Source of the DNA: Cheiracanthium punctorium
Taxonomy: Eukaryota; Arthropoda; Arachnida; Araneae; Cheiracanthiidae
Reading direction: 5' to 3'
Length of the DNA stretch: 64,000 nucleotides
Assembly (NCBI GenBank): GCA_038373885.1
Contig: JAWZYV010014426.1
Location: 62,001 to 126,000, forward strand
How positions within the stretch are numbered: the first letter of the stretch is position 1; each line of letters opens with the position of its first letter. The translations under genes were made by a program, and so were the position numbers. The notes under the pieces are model-generated. The model saw nothing but the letters and a program-made list of their open reading frames with translations. It was not told the origin of the DNA and made no database searches. Positions 11,020-21,772 of the stretch are shown piece by piece.

Positions 11020-11181
11020 CTACGCTAGGGCAACCTGCCAATGGGGGTGCTTTGGTAGGTGGACTTTCTAAGGGGTTCTAACGCGTACTCACGTTACATC
11101 TGGAGAAAACCTATCAAAACTCCAGACCGTTAAATCGACAGCTGCGCGATGGGACCCGAACCCAGGACCTTCACGCTCTGG
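11020..11181 (-). mobile_element. tRNA-derived SINE, copy 2, tail half (split by a hAT insertion)
   Basis: On the minus strand it contains the best box B of the family, GGTTCGGGTCCC (plus-strand GGGACCCGAACC at 11151-11162). It also has the body words TTTAACGGTCTGGAG and CGTGAGTACGCGTTAGAACC. The head half is 7.3 kb away at 18513-18560. The junction base pairs are an exact 8-bp duplication, CGCTCTGG. Confidence 0.8.
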
Positions 11182-11279
11182 CAGTGCCGGATTAACAATA
11201 TAGCAGATTTAGCAAATGCTACGGGCCCCGCGCTTTTGGGGGCCCCGCGCCTTTACCTTGAAAGTTTTCGTCTTTCCCC

Positions 11280-11530
11280 CTCAAGATCTAGCTTTTTTGA
11301 CACTTTCCAACAAGGTAGAAAAGTTAAGATTTCGGTTTGTCTGTCTGTACGTCCTTGACTCGCGTCAATAGGCATTGATTTCTACGAAATTTATATATGT
11401 TATTCTTATCTGCAGTACCATGTACCCTATTGTAAAGGATCTATGTAGCATTTATAGATTTTTTTCTACAGGAGCACTCAAAATAGTCCCAATACATTGC
11501 GCTTTATGGGAAGTTATTCTTAAAGCGTAT
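11280..11530 (-). repeat. Family C fragment with core motif
   Basis: It shares GTTTGTCTGTCTGT, AATAGGCATTGATT and the reverse core motif (TCTACAGGAGCACTCAAAAT, then AATACATTGCGCTTTATGGG) with 1960-2120 and 13340-13510. No coding content is evident. Confidence 0.5.
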
Positions 11531-11552
11531 CACCCTACTAACTACAAGGGGT

Positions 11553-12238
11553 GATTAAATGAAAAGGTACGAAACGACACTTTGGGTACAAATGTAGACT
11601 TTATTCAAAATATACACCACAGGCCTGAGCACAACGATCCCACTGACGAACAAGCCGCAGGATTCCTTGTTCCCAGAATTCCTGTGGCCGTGACGAGACC
11701 CAGTCCGTCACAGCGTCCTTGAGTACGTCGTCCGAGTTGAAGCGCTTCCCTTTCAGGTGGTTTCTTCAGTGGAACCAACACATGGAAATCGCAGGGCGAC
11801 ATGTCCGGACTGTAGGGCGGATGGTCCAACGTCTCCCACTTGAACGTGGCCAGTTCCTTGGCGAAAACGGACATTCCATTTTCTCATTGACTTGTGGGAC
11901 ACACAGCCTTCCCAGTATACGATCATCCTCCTGCGATGAATAGTGGTCGGTTTAACACCTTCCGCTGTCAGAAATCGGATAACGCCTCGCTGCCCCTAAA
12001 TCGCCGACTTTTGCAATGTGAACACCATCCTGTCCTCACACGCACTGCCGCGTCAATATTGGACGTAGGAGGGTGCTTTTTACAAGAGCTTCTGCTCTCT
12101 CCTGCGGTCCCCCGCATGTTCCTATCCACACAAAAGGCACGAATCGCATTCCTAGATGTCTCGCTACGTGCTCTCATAGCTGCATGGACAAATATGATAA
12201 CGGTTAGGTTGTTGCGACGTTTCGTACCTTTCCGAGAG
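11553..12238 (-). pseudogene. Broken mariner transposase in an internally deleted mariner element
   Basis: On the minus strand, a helix-turn-helix-like N-terminal piece (VIRFLTAEGVKPTTIHRR, about 11930-11995, then SHKSMRKWNVRFRQG) joins directly to the C-terminal catalytic piece at about 11855. There LDHPPYSPDMSPCDFHVL gives the third acidic residue of the DD34D triad. The central region holding the first two catalytic aspartates is deleted. Just after that motif (about 11758) a +1 shift is needed to read on through VTDWVSSRPQEFWEQGI and QWDRCAQACGVYFE to a stop at 11601-11603. The ends share GAAAGGTACGAAAC as inverted termini (11561-11575 and 12219-12233). The family cuts and pastes DNA at TA sites in the nucleus; this copy is dead. 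Confidence 0.85.
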
Positions 12239-12369
12239 TCAGAAAAATTGAATCATTTGCGTGACAAAATGACCTATTTTAAGTGAAAATGACGTCATAC
12301 AATTGGGGGGATTCCAATACGTTTAAAATAATTTCTCCCGATTACACAGTTTATTATTTTTTTCCCCAC

Positions 12370-12600
12370 AAATAAATCGTCTATTGGATATTCGAATGTT
12401 TATGTATACAAAACGAAAGCTTTCGACTGCGAAAAGATTCCGCGCGTTTCCAGATGAGCATGAAATTCGATTTGGGTCTGTAATAAAAATTGAATATGAA
12501 CTTATTTATTTTAGGTGGATGAAAATTAAATATATTGAATGAAAGACAAATTTCCTTAAAATGTTTTTTCTCTCGCCCGTTGTAATTGCCTTCACAACAG
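12370..12600 (+). repeat. Dispersed repeat family D, copy 2
   Basis: It shares GAGCATGAAATTCGATTTGG, AAAAATTGAATATGAA and CGCCCGTTGTAATTGCC with 5990-6250 (reversed) and 59590-59815. Open frames across it are not conserved. Confidence 0.6.
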
Positions 12601-12689
12601 GCTTCTAGTTTTAGAGATATTCTGCTCTTTGAAATGAAACAAAATTGAATGTTATTAAGGATTACAAAATGAAGCTTTGCATCGAAAAT

Positions 12690-12800
12690 AGTGTCTGTAT
12701 AGTTAAAAGTTTTTCTATACGGGAGCACTCAAAATAATTTCAATACAATACGGTCAATGGCAGTTTAGAGACAGGCATCTATTTTAAGCATATAATACTA
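12690..12800 (-). repeat. Core-motif fragment (family C type)
   Basis: CTATACGGGAGCACTCAAAA followed by AATACAATACGGTCAATGGC is the reverse complement of the core motif seen throughout families C, F and H. Confidence 0.45.
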
Positions 12801-12980
12801 TCCTGCAATATGATTAGCTAATAATCGGACGACGATCGTGTGCCTCCTTCAAAATTTGAGCCAAAAGCCGGCAATGTTGGCGACTTTTGCGATAAATTGC
12901 CAAATTGGGTGCGAAAAAAATGATTTGAAAAATGAACCGAACTTGGCGATATTTTTATTATTTTACGATAAATCGAAAAA

Positions 12981-13148
12981 GGTATTTACGTATTATCCCG
13001 GCGGTCATTAACGCCAAACTATTTTTTCCTCAAATTTCCTGGAAAACTGTTAGCAATCGTATTCCGAACCATCAATAATTTCATGTGTCCGGCATTTATC
13101 TTTGCGAAAAAGTTGCTCGTCTTGGCGGATCGCCTGGATTGTAGTACC
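12981..13148 (-). mobile_element. Mutator-like MITE, copy 1
   Basis: It begins GGTATTTACGTATTATCCCG and matches 53771-53942 in reverse orientation over its full length (shared interior words CAATAATTTCATG, CCGGCATTTATCTT). Its right terminus is shortened to TTGTAGTACC. TCGAAAAA flanks both sides (12973-12980 and 13149-13156). The 8-9 bp duplications and GG start fit Mutator-type elements. Confidence 0.7.
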
Positions 13149-13309
13149 TCGAAAAATGTCTAATGTAATTATATTAAGCTATGTCGATTTCTTTGGAAAT
13201 TTTGAAAAGTCGTTACTCGCACTTTAATTAACTGATTTATTGTATTGTGTTTTGTTAAGGGCTATGTGCCTAGGAGTATGAGGGGGTCTCCGACCGACGA
13301 AAATTTGTT

Positions 13310-14050
13310 AATGCATTAGAACCCAAAACGGGTTAACGTCCTTATGATTTCAGTTATTTGTCTGTTCTGATGTCCACCCATCCAGTGTTCTAACTGCTGT
13401 GGATATACATCGATTTGTGCGAAATTTATGTTTTTTCTATGTACAGTACCACCTACCATATTGAAAATGGTGTATGTAGCATTTATATTTCTTTTACAGG
13501 AGAAAAAAATCCAATGTATAGCACAGTCTAAAAAACAGAACTAAAAGAGGGGGGTGGGTTCGGGGGGGGGGGTCTCCCCCTGTATCTGTTGATATAGGAA
13601 TGACTGAATCAACAGTCATTCTTGAAAACATATTTTATAGATATTCGATTTTTGAAAGAAAACAAAGTTGGCATATATATTACTAAGGCTCTCAAAATGA
13701 TGCTCTCCATTGAGAATAATGTCCGTATTATTAATAGTTCTACAGGAGCACTCAAAAGTAATCCCATTGCAGTCTGTGGCATTTGAGAGACACTAATACA
13801 TTTCTAGCACAAGACAATGAGTATAAAATTTTTATATTTTTCAGTTAAACGCTAAAAAAAATTAAAGGTCTTTTACAGGGTCTCATAAAATTGCATTTAT
13901 AGTGATAATACAACTTTTTTTTATCTACGAAATCTCGCCAGTTTTAACTAAAAAACATAGCAGATTTGGCGCAAAAATACTTTGTATTGGAAAGTGTTTT
14001 ATAATCTATGAGCTTGGCATGATTTATCTTTCTTGATTTTTTAAGGCAAC
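13310..14050 (-). repeat. Family C copy with G-run and core motifs
   Basis: It contains two reverse core motifs (TTTTACAGGAG near 13493; TCTACAGGAGCACTCAAAAG near 13738) and a 12-G run at 13561-13572 followed by TCTCCCCCTG. Its right end (TTGTATTGGAAAGTGTTTTA, then GATTTATCTTTCTTG) matches 3450-3495. No coding content is evident. Confidence 0.5.
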
Positions 14051-14189
14051 AGATAAATTTTGTAATTCTTTTTTTCTTTCTTTCTTTTCATTTTCACTTA
14101 TTTATTTTTCGGATAAGACAATTTCTAAAGCTCTATATAGTGGAACTGTAAATCAGTTGTAGACAACTCATTGAAAGAATATATGTATA

Positions 14190-14750
14190 ACTCGGCTGTT
14201 CGAGCCTTGTCAATGGGAGATCCCCCTGAACCCTCCTAATTTTTTAGTTTCATAATTGCCATATTAAAACAGCATTAATGGACTATGTCATTTTATCTCT
14301 CATCTATCGTGTATTTCACCTGGTAACCCCATGTTGAAATTTTTAGGATTGTAACCTATTTATAGAAAAATATATGTGATGCACATTCTACAGCTTAGTA
14401 AATATTGTAACAATAGATTAAAGCTCTTGTGAACTAATAGTATTTAAATATATGTAAAATATACTTGTGATGTATATTCTACAGCTTACGAAATATTGTA
14501 ACAATAGATTAAAGCAGTTGTGAACTAATAGTATTTAAATAAACGGATGAAATTTTTAAACAATCATTTTATCAAATAAATGCAACCTAACGGAGCTTAT
14601 AGAAAACGGTGGTTTACGTAACACATACAACATTTTCAGCGGACATTTATTCTTACTTTTATGTCGCGTTTTCGTAACGCAATTTCGTGTCTTATTTTTA
14701 TGTCACATTTTCAAAAGGGGGTGAGAGATAAAATGACATAGTCATTAATA
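14190..14750 (+). repeat. Inverted-repeat element family B, copy 3
   Basis: The outer segment CTCGGCTGTTCGAGCC is at 14191. The inner arm ATTAATGGACTATGTCATTT is at 14274 and its complement ends at 14749 (GAGATAAAATGACATAGTCA). A stretch of about 95 bp repeated twice (TTCTACAGCTTA near 14385 and 14476) lies between. This is the best preserved of the three copies. Confidence 0.7.
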
Positions 14751-15269
14751 TATTTAATGTGGCTGTTGTATGCCTGCATTATTTAGTCAACTCATTACCT
14801 AGGCGAAACTGAATGAGTATTCTAAAGTCAGCAATAAGAACACACACAAGAGTATATCCAACAATACTGTGGAACAAAAACACGGTTCTCAGTAAAAGAA
14901 TTTCAGGGAGCATCCAAAAGGGGGGAAATAAAAGAAAGACAGAAAGAAAGGCTGTATCATTATCTTTTCGTTGACTAAAAGCGAAACTCGGACAAACGGA
15001 GGAGGGGTATCCAGATCCTTGCACCACCCACCTATGGCCTTTAGAAAATGGATTCCTTACCAATAATGTTACATTTTTGTCTTTATTTGAAGAATGAATC
15101 CAGAAATAAACAAAATATAGAAAGAAAACTAAGTGCCGAAACAAAAAAACAGACTCAGGGTCTGATCAAGGTCGGATTAAAGGGAGGGGGTCGGAGGAGG
15201 TGACCGCCCCTCCCGAGAAAAATGAAATTAATGTAAACAATCCCAACTTACTTCCATAAAATTTATATA

Positions 15270-16415
15270 TCTATATAAATAAAATTAGACTTTTGTCTGT
15301 ACATTTCTTTGAATTAAAAAATTTTGCGATTTCTATCCGTTTCAAGCACCCGGGAATCCGATGTGACCCTCAAAAAAAAGTTTGTCTGTCTGTCATTCTG
15401 TCCGTGGCGCTTTTTTTTTGTTTAAGCATCACGTAAAAACGACTGAAGCGAATGATATGAAATTGGGTGTCATGATAGGTGGTCACTCAACTTAAAACAT
15501 AGGCGTTCAATTTTTAAAAAATCCTGATTGGATTTTCAGATTTTGCGAAAATCGTTTCAAACTGCGTAAATTTGTGTTCGCACATCACGTAATAACTGCA
15601 AAGGTGAAAAAATGATATTTGGTGAAAGGATAGGTGGTCACTCACCTTAAACTATAAGCATCTAATTAAAAAAAATCCATCAGATTTCGAGATTTTGTGA
15701 AAATCGTTTAAAACTGAGTGAATCTTTGTTCCTGTATTACCTAATAACGACTAAAGCGAATGATATGAAATTTGGTCACACGGTAGATGGTTGCTCAACA
15801 TAAACTATAGGAGTCCAATTTTTTAAACATTTTTATTAGATTTTGAGATTTTGTGAAAATTCTCTCAAAATACGTCTATATTTCTTCAAACATCACGTAA
15901 TAACGACTAATACGAATGATACGAAATTGAGTGATATGATAGGTAGTTGCTAATCTTAATTTATAGGCGTTGAATTTTAAAAATATTTTCCTTACATTTT
16001 GAGATTTTTCGAAAATCGTTTTAAAATGCTGAACATTTGTTCCAGCATCACGAAATAAAGACTACAGGGAATGAAACGAATTTGGGTGACATGATAGGTT
16101 GTCACTCAACTTAAATTCTAGGCTTCAAATTTTTCAAAAATGTTGATTAAATTTTGAGATTTTGCGAAAATGATTTCAATATGCGTAAATATTCGTTCGC
16201 GCATCACATAATTACGACTAAAGCGAATGAAATGATATTACTTAGTTACTCTCTAACCTGTAATATTTTAACAATACATGAAAATTATAACTTCGCTTTC
16301 TTTACTTTGGCAACATACTACATCCATTCTGTGGTACTCCTACAATGCTGACGAAAGTTCTTGCTTTTTGGAAATTTTGATTCACTAACCCGTCGAGGAC
16401 GGGTACTTCAGCTAG
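15270..16415 (+). mobile_element. Non-autonomous Helitron, copy 2
   Basis: It starts TCTATATAAATAAAATTAG, close to the canonical Helitron 5' end, and finishes with the hairpin CCCGTC-GAG-GACGGG, then TACTTCAG, then CTAG. The flanking bases are A and T. It aligns end to end with copy 1 at 6500-7646. The interior tandem units of about 150 bp are more diverged than in copy 1. It contains no Rep or helicase domain and must have used an enzyme in trans. Confidence 0.85.
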
Positions 16416-16419
16416 TATA

Positions 16420-18480
16420 TATATATATGTGAATCTTCCATCCAAGCCTCCACCCACAAAATTGTATTAATCCGTCAGTGGGCCGGATTATTCATTAGGC
16501 TGTAGTCTATCTGTCCCGATAATTTCAGGGACTTTTCAGTAACAAGTCGAAAGAATTTTTTAATGAAGTTGTATAATCAAACTTTTTCAAAATGACTCAA
16601 TAGAACGGAAATATTTGTGGCTATTTCTGAAGATGTTCTCTGGAACGCGAGTTGACCTTCTGCATTTCCCCGAGAGCTGAGATCCATAGGATTAAGATTG
16701 TTGGAAAAACGCGCCGCATAATCAATAATAATCCCCCACGAAACAATAATTTTTATTTAAATATTGGACATAAAGTTATTTTGTTTTGCAGTAAATATGA
16801 GGATGGTATTTTAAACGGATGTTGGGCAGCCCCAAAGTTCTTTTATTTTACAGTAAAGGTATTTTACAGGCATCCACGGCATTTTACGGCATTTTACGCC
16901 AAAGCCACACATCTAAAAGGTATTTTACAGTGTGGCTTTGGCGAAATTCTAAGGTGTACTAGGGTGTAAACTATCTTAGAAGGCTTTTGGTAGTTGGCTT
17001 GCTTTGTTTTTACTTAATTATTTATTTTACATTTTACAATATTTAAACAAAGGCGAATTATTTTTTGAAACAATAATAATATATAGAATGTAAGTCATTT
17101 TTTTATAGTTGGGAATCCACTATTACGATAAATTATCTTATTAATCTCGGAAATTAACCACGTTAAATATGAAAGAATTGATTTTTGGCCGGTCGCAACC
17201 ACAGGTCAAGTGCGCGAATGCCAGTACGTTCGTTCAAATAAAATAATTAGAACCGAGAGGATCTTCGCACGGTCGGGGTATCCGAGAAGCCATAACCTCA
17301 GGCAAACTGAAAACAAAAAGAATTCTCGGATACTCTTGACCCACAAAGAAACTCACAAATTACTTGTCACATTTAAGATTATTATGTCTTGCAAAAACAT
17401 TTGAACGTAATACGATAATGAATGTTTTATCCGAATTTTTTATTATTTATTATATAGATTATTCTATTCCTCTTATAAAGATTTTTTTTTGAGCAAAATA
17501 TTTTATATCATTTTAACGAAGATAAGTTGAAAAGTAATGTACATATGCTTGTAGAACACTAACGAAATGACCTTTAGAAGTTTTCCAAGCGGTATGTGGA
17601 AGTAACAGTCCCCCTGTACAAGCGTGTACAGTTTAAATGCCTTCCGTGTATGCAGTATATTTTGAATGGTGGAGGTATTATTGTGCTAGATCTATCTATC
17701 CCCAGTTCGATTTCTTATGAATTAACCCATTAAATAAATTAAGAGAAGTTAAAAATATGTAACCTATAATTAGTAAAGACCGTCCAGATAATGAAATAAT
17801 TTTACAAGCATGTATTTTTATAGGGGAAAAAATAGTGTTTAAGGGCACAGTTTAAAGTACATATTGTTTTTGATGGTTTTAAAAATTTTACAGAAACAAT
17901 TATTATTTTATGTGTGTAAACTTGTCTAGTTATATGTTTGCATATGGGATAGGTGGGAAGTGTTAGAAATTCCAAATATATATCCACGAACATTAACATT
18001 CATTTAAAAAAAACCTGAGTTGTACGAATAAATAACTTTAAACATCGTCAGTCTCACTATCTATTTGCCCCCCCCCCCCCACTTTATTTTGACGGGAATT
18101 TTTTCCGCACACTAATTTACTTGGAGAAATTGATTTGTCTAGTGTTAACTCAAATTTGTTCATTTTGAATCAAGAAAATTCGTAAAAGTTGTGTTTTATT
18201 TTATTATCGTACAAAACCTACAGATTAGCTCACCCAAGGTGGAGGAAGGGCTGGGATAAACCTCTCGCAAATATAACACGTGGGACCTTTTAGTTTTGTT
18301 TACATCTAATTAGCATTAATAATACCATTAATTAGCACTAAACATAAATTGTAATATAATTAGCACTATTTATTTTCTCATTCAATTTAGCTCTATTATA
18401 TGGGTGAACATATTATATATATATATATATATAGGTGCTTCACTGAGCAGGGGGCCCCTTGGTAACATTTGCTACGGGCC
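16420..18480. other. Interior of the 7.3-kb hAT-type element, unassigned
   Basis: AT-rich sequence with no recognisable transposase. Landmarks are a hairpin at 16898-16942, a 13-C run at 18068-18080 and an (AT)n run at about 18413-18433. If the element ever encoded a transposase, its remains should be here, but none of the open frames shows a known motif. Confidence 0.4.
16898..16942. other. Hairpin with a perfect 13-bp stem
   Basis: GCCAAAGCCACAC is followed after 19 bases by GTGTGGCTTTGGC. Around it, GGTATTTTACAG occurs twice and GGCATTTTACG also recurs. It could be the centre of a small foldback element. Confidence 0.7.
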
Positions 18481-18512
18481 CCGCGCTGTCTTAATCCGGC
18501 ACTGCGCTCTGG

Positions 18513-18560
18513 CCGACTACCATTTTCAGGGACATACCCACTGTGCCATGGTGAGGCCTT
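18513..18560 (-). mobile_element. tRNA-derived SINE, copy 2, head half
   Basis: On the minus strand it reads CCATGGCACAGTGGGTATG, a box-A-type sequence. It joins the box-B half at 11181 when the hAT element is removed. Together the halves make a complete tRNA-like promoter region. Confidence 0.75.
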
Positions 18561-19265
18561 ATATTTCGTAGAAGCAGCTATGGTTATAAAGTATTACTAT
18601 ATGATAACATAGTGTTATTTCAAACTATAATACAGCTTGTAATAGGAAGAACAAATTTAATTGCTGTTCAGATATTTAGATAAAAATATCTCAGACTTCG
18701 CCTTTTTGAAATTCATGAAAATACATTTTGCAATACATTTGTTTATTTAAGAAGAATCGTAATATTTTCCGTTTAAAAGCGGTTCTTTTGATCGTATTAA
18801 AATACTGTCATAATACAAAGGCAGATAAAATGGCGAAAGTAATATGTCGCTATTGTTAATATGCGTATTTTCAAAACATTTTCAATATCTTTTTTCGATA
18901 ATTATATTTCTTTTGAGTTCAAGCAGTGTATAATGATTTTGAATTCAATTCATGATGATAAATACTAAACATAGACTCGAAGATAAAATGTATAGTTTTC
19001 TTTGTATGATATTTTCTCATGTCCGCTGAACTACAGAAACGAATTGAAATTTGTTTAAGAAACCAAAACAGAAAGAAATATTATGACAGAATTTCTATTA
19101 TTTCCTTTTTATATGTGACTATATTTCGCTTATTGTGGCCTAGGTTTACGTCGATTACAGTATACAGACATAAACAAATATTGATTAAAATATACTCTAA
19201 TCTATCTACATGATATAGAAGCTGAACTATTTCAATTGAACGTTGTGACGTTCTGTTGTGTTGTA
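18561..19265. other. Unassigned AT-rich spacer
   Basis: I see no gene or shared repeat. A 64-codon frame at 19019-19213 has no recognisable feature. Confidence 0.4.
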
Positions 19266-19724
19266 TTAACCCGTCAACGCGCAGTGTTCCCGCTCTGGGA
19301 ACACCAGACTCTGACGTTTTGACTGTTGCCAGTCACGAAGAATAGATTTGATTTCTATAAAAATAGTTGCGGGTGACATAGCTCCATGAGAATACTTTAC
19401 TTTTTAGCACGCCATTTCCCGTAAAAAGATTATTTTTAACAGCACTAACACTTGCTGAAAAATGGAAGAATGCGAGAACAGCTGGATATATTGCCCATTG
19501 CTGAAAAAAGGGCAGCCATTGCTATCGCTCGACTTAACGACCAGCAAGAGGGCGGACGATCGAAACGTTCATCGCGTGCCAGCTGTCGTCAAAAAAGGAT
19601 CTATATATCTGTGGCACGCGATGAACGTTTCGATCGTCCGCCCTCTTGCTGGTCGTTAAGTCGAGCGATGGCAACGGCTGTCCTTTTTTCAGCATTGGGA
19701 AAGGGTTGCGCCTCAATGGGTTAA
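19266..19724 (+). mobile_element. piggyBac-type foldback MITE, copy 3 (complete)
   Basis: TTAA bounds both sides (19266-19269 and 19721-19724), followed inward by CCCGTCAACGCGCAGTG and preceded by CGCCTCAATGGG. End A has the GTTCCC-GCTCT-GGGAAC hairpin at 19285-19301. The centre is an inverted repeat: arms of about 80-90 bp at roughly 19510-19600 and 19601-19690. They contain CGACCAGCAAGAGGGCGGAC and its complement. The TTAA target and CCC termini indicate piggyBac mobilisation. Open frames of 60-90 codons across the arms are mirror images of each other and are not genes. Confidence 0.85.
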
Positions 19725-19725
19725 G

Positions 19726-19928
19726 GCAAAGCTACCCGTCGAGGGGGGGGGGCGTGTTTTAGGTGGTGGACTTTATAAGAGGTCCTAACGCGTATTAGCG
19801 TTACATATGCAGAAAACCGTCCCAAATTCCAGACCATTAGATAGACAGCCGCGTGTTAGGCCAGAATGCTGGACTTCACAATTCAGCCATCTACCAAATT
19901 CAGTGTCTTATTCACCAGGCCATGGTGG
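19726..19928 (-). mobile_element. tRNA-derived SINE, copy 3
   Basis: On the minus strand the head is CCATGGCCTGGTGAATAAGA, followed by TGGCTGAATTGTGAAGTCC and then the body with AATGGTCTGGAATTTGG and CGTTAGGACC. The tail runs to TTTGCCTTAA, where the foldback MITE sits. The MITE may therefore have used the TTAA of the SINE tail as its target. Confidence 0.7.
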
Positions 19929-20104
19929 ATGCTATTTCAATTGACGGTCTGAAATACAGATTTCATGTTTTAGCATCTAAGTATTCGTTTTATCATTTGT
20001 GACAGAATTTAATCAAACTTTATTATAATTAAGCTACCCCATGTGCACAAATGTTTACTAAACCATTGTTCTTCCAAAACTTGCAGCCCACCAACGTTGG
20101 GTTT

Positions 20105-20300
20105 AAATCACTTAAGACTGGGAGATGGCGGAATTGTGAAGGTCCAGATTTCTGGCCCTTATGCGGGTCTGTTGATTTAATGGTATGGAGTTTTGGGCGG
20201 TTTTCTCCATATGAAACGTGAACATGCGTTAGGAGCCCTTAAAAAGTCTAGCACCCAAGGTATCTCCCATTAGGCAGGTAGCTTACGTGTATGTTTGCCT
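20105..20300 (+). mobile_element. tRNA-derived SINE, copy 4
   Basis: It lies in inverted orientation to copy 3. GGCGGAATTGTGAAGGTCC is at about 20135, TTTAATGGTATGGAGTTTTG at about 20177, and GTGAACATGCGTTAGGAGCC at about 20218. The tail reads GGTAGCTTACGTG...TTTGCCTTAACG. Box A is decayed. Confidence 0.65.
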
Positions 20301-20514
20301 TAACGAATACAATTAGCCGATCTACTGAAACTTTCACTTTAATAGTTTTTCCTAGCCGATATTACATCTCACCCCCTCCGAAAACGGTTTAAATTTTCTT
20401 TTCTTCTGCAAAATCTCTGTATTTAAGTAATATACACCTGAACATAAATAAATTTTATGCACGAGTAGTTTTTAACTGTCTGTATTTATTCTACATTTTC
20501 CATCCTCTGGTCTA

Positions 20515-20720
20515 TAGGTACAGTGGCCGAAGCTTAACTGGATCATGTTCGAGTCATCCATTTTTGATCCAATAAAGCGGCTGATTCGAAAAAGCGGCTG
20601 CTTTGATTGAGGCTTTAAAAAGAGTGATTCCGTTCCGCATTCTGGGATTTGATTCGATAAAGCGGTTGATACAATTAACTAGTGATCCAAATAAGCGGCG
20701 GTAACTACTAGCTTGAAGAT
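20515..20720. repeat. AAGCGGCTGATTCGA-rich segment, possible pogo/Tigger-type DNA element end
   Basis: TACAGTGGCCGAAGC opens the segment. Variants of AATAAAGCGGCTGATTCGA then recur four times to about 20698. Such words are reminiscent of pogo-type termini, but I could not find a matching opposite end, so the call is tentative. Confidence 0.3.
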
Positions 20721-20969
20721 TTGATTTTAAATTCCTTCGTAAATATTTCTTTTTGGCCGATTTGGAATTCTTTTTTAAATTAATCTTTAATATGTCGTTA
20801 CAGGATATTTTAATATACTCTAGAAATGTATATTTAATGTGTATTTTTTTTTTTAATGTATTAGGCCAGTTTTATTAGCTACACGAACGCAAATAAGTAT
20901 CCGAACGTAAGACATCTACCACAATGATTCGAATGGAGAACTTTGATCTGAATGTGCTACATGGATTTC

Positions 20970-21195
20970 TAAAAATATGGCTATATATTTCTGTGTATGT
21001 GGTTTCTGAAACAATAGCTATATATTTCTGTAAATGTGGTTTCTGAAACAATAGCTATATATTTCTATATATGTGGTTTCTGAAAAAATAGCTTTACATT
21101 TCTGTATATGTGGTTTCTGAAAAAATAGCTTTACATTTCTGTATATGTGGTTTCTGAAAAAATAGCTATACATTTCTGAGTATGTGGCTTCTGAA
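20970..21195. repeat. 37-bp tandem repeat, about six units
   Basis: The landmark GGTTTCTGAA starts at 21001, 21038, 21075, 21112 and 21149, with a variant at 21186; every spacing is 37 bp. The unit is roughly ATAGCTATATATTTCTG plus TATATGTGGTTTCTGAAAAA. Because 37 is not a multiple of three, the minus-strand open frame through it is not meaningful. Confidence 0.9.
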
Positions 21196-21333
21196 GTGAC
21201 TAATTCAGAAGTGTGCACTTTTAATTTTTGGAAAACTTCCTTCTTTTTATCCCCTTTTTTTCAATCCAATATTTTTTTCTCGATATCTTTCTTGTCTTAT
21301 ATCGATGGAGGAAAATTCGCATTTCTTTTCCTC

Positions 21334-21772
21334 TTAACCCTTTCAGTCGCAACCCTTTCCCAACGCTGAAAAAGGGCAGCCGTTGCCATCGCTCGACTTA
21401 ACTGCCAGAAAGATGGCGGACGATCGAAAAAAGGGTCTCTAGATCTGTGGCACACGATGAACGTTTCGATCGTACGCCCTCTTGTTGGTAGTTAAGTCGA
21501 GCGATGGCAACGACTGCCCTTTTTTCAGCATTGCGCAAACTATCCAGCTGTTCTCGTATTCTTCCATTTTTCAGTAGATGTCAGTGCTATTAAAAATAAT
21601 CGTGGCCATTTTTTGACGGGGAATGACGTGCCAAAAGGTAAAGGATTCTCGTGGAGCTGTGTCACCCGCAACTATTTTTATAGAAATCAAATCTATTCTT
21701 CGTGACTGGCAACAGTCAAAACGTCAGAAGTTGGCGTTTCCAGAGCGGGAACACTGCGTGTTAAAGGGTTAA
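21334..21772 (-). mobile_element. piggyBac-type foldback MITE, copy 4 (complete)
   Basis: TTAA bounds it at 21334-21337 and 21769-21772. End B (CCCTTTCAGTCGCAACCC) is on the left and end A (GCGTTTCCAGAGCGGGAACA) is on the right. The left arm of the centre is shortened compared with copy 3, ending at GGCGGACGATCGAAAAAAGG. The foldback is therefore asymmetric. Confidence 0.82.

Larger units (their letters stand above)
11182..18504. mobile_element. hAT-type element, 7.3 kb, nested into a SINE
   Basis: Both ends carry CAGTGCCGGATTAA as terminal inverted repeats. Internal to them lie GC-rich words (CTACGGGCCCCGCGC on both sides). CGCTCTGG flanks the element at 11174-11181 and 18505-18512, a perfect 8-bp duplication as made by hAT transposases. 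The two halves of one SINE are restored if the element is removed, which supports a single insertion. I see no hAT transposase frame, zinc-finger BED domain or dimerisation domain. Nested inside are the mariner relic, a Mutator-like MITE, families B, C and D, and a Helitron; these account for part of the unusual length. An alternative is that two hAT MITEs capture host DNA between them. Confidence 0.85.

Noticed and set aside
20970..21195. CRISPR array
   Set aside because: The 37-bp units are directly adjacent tandem repeats with no unique spacers, and the surrounding DNA is eukaryotic.
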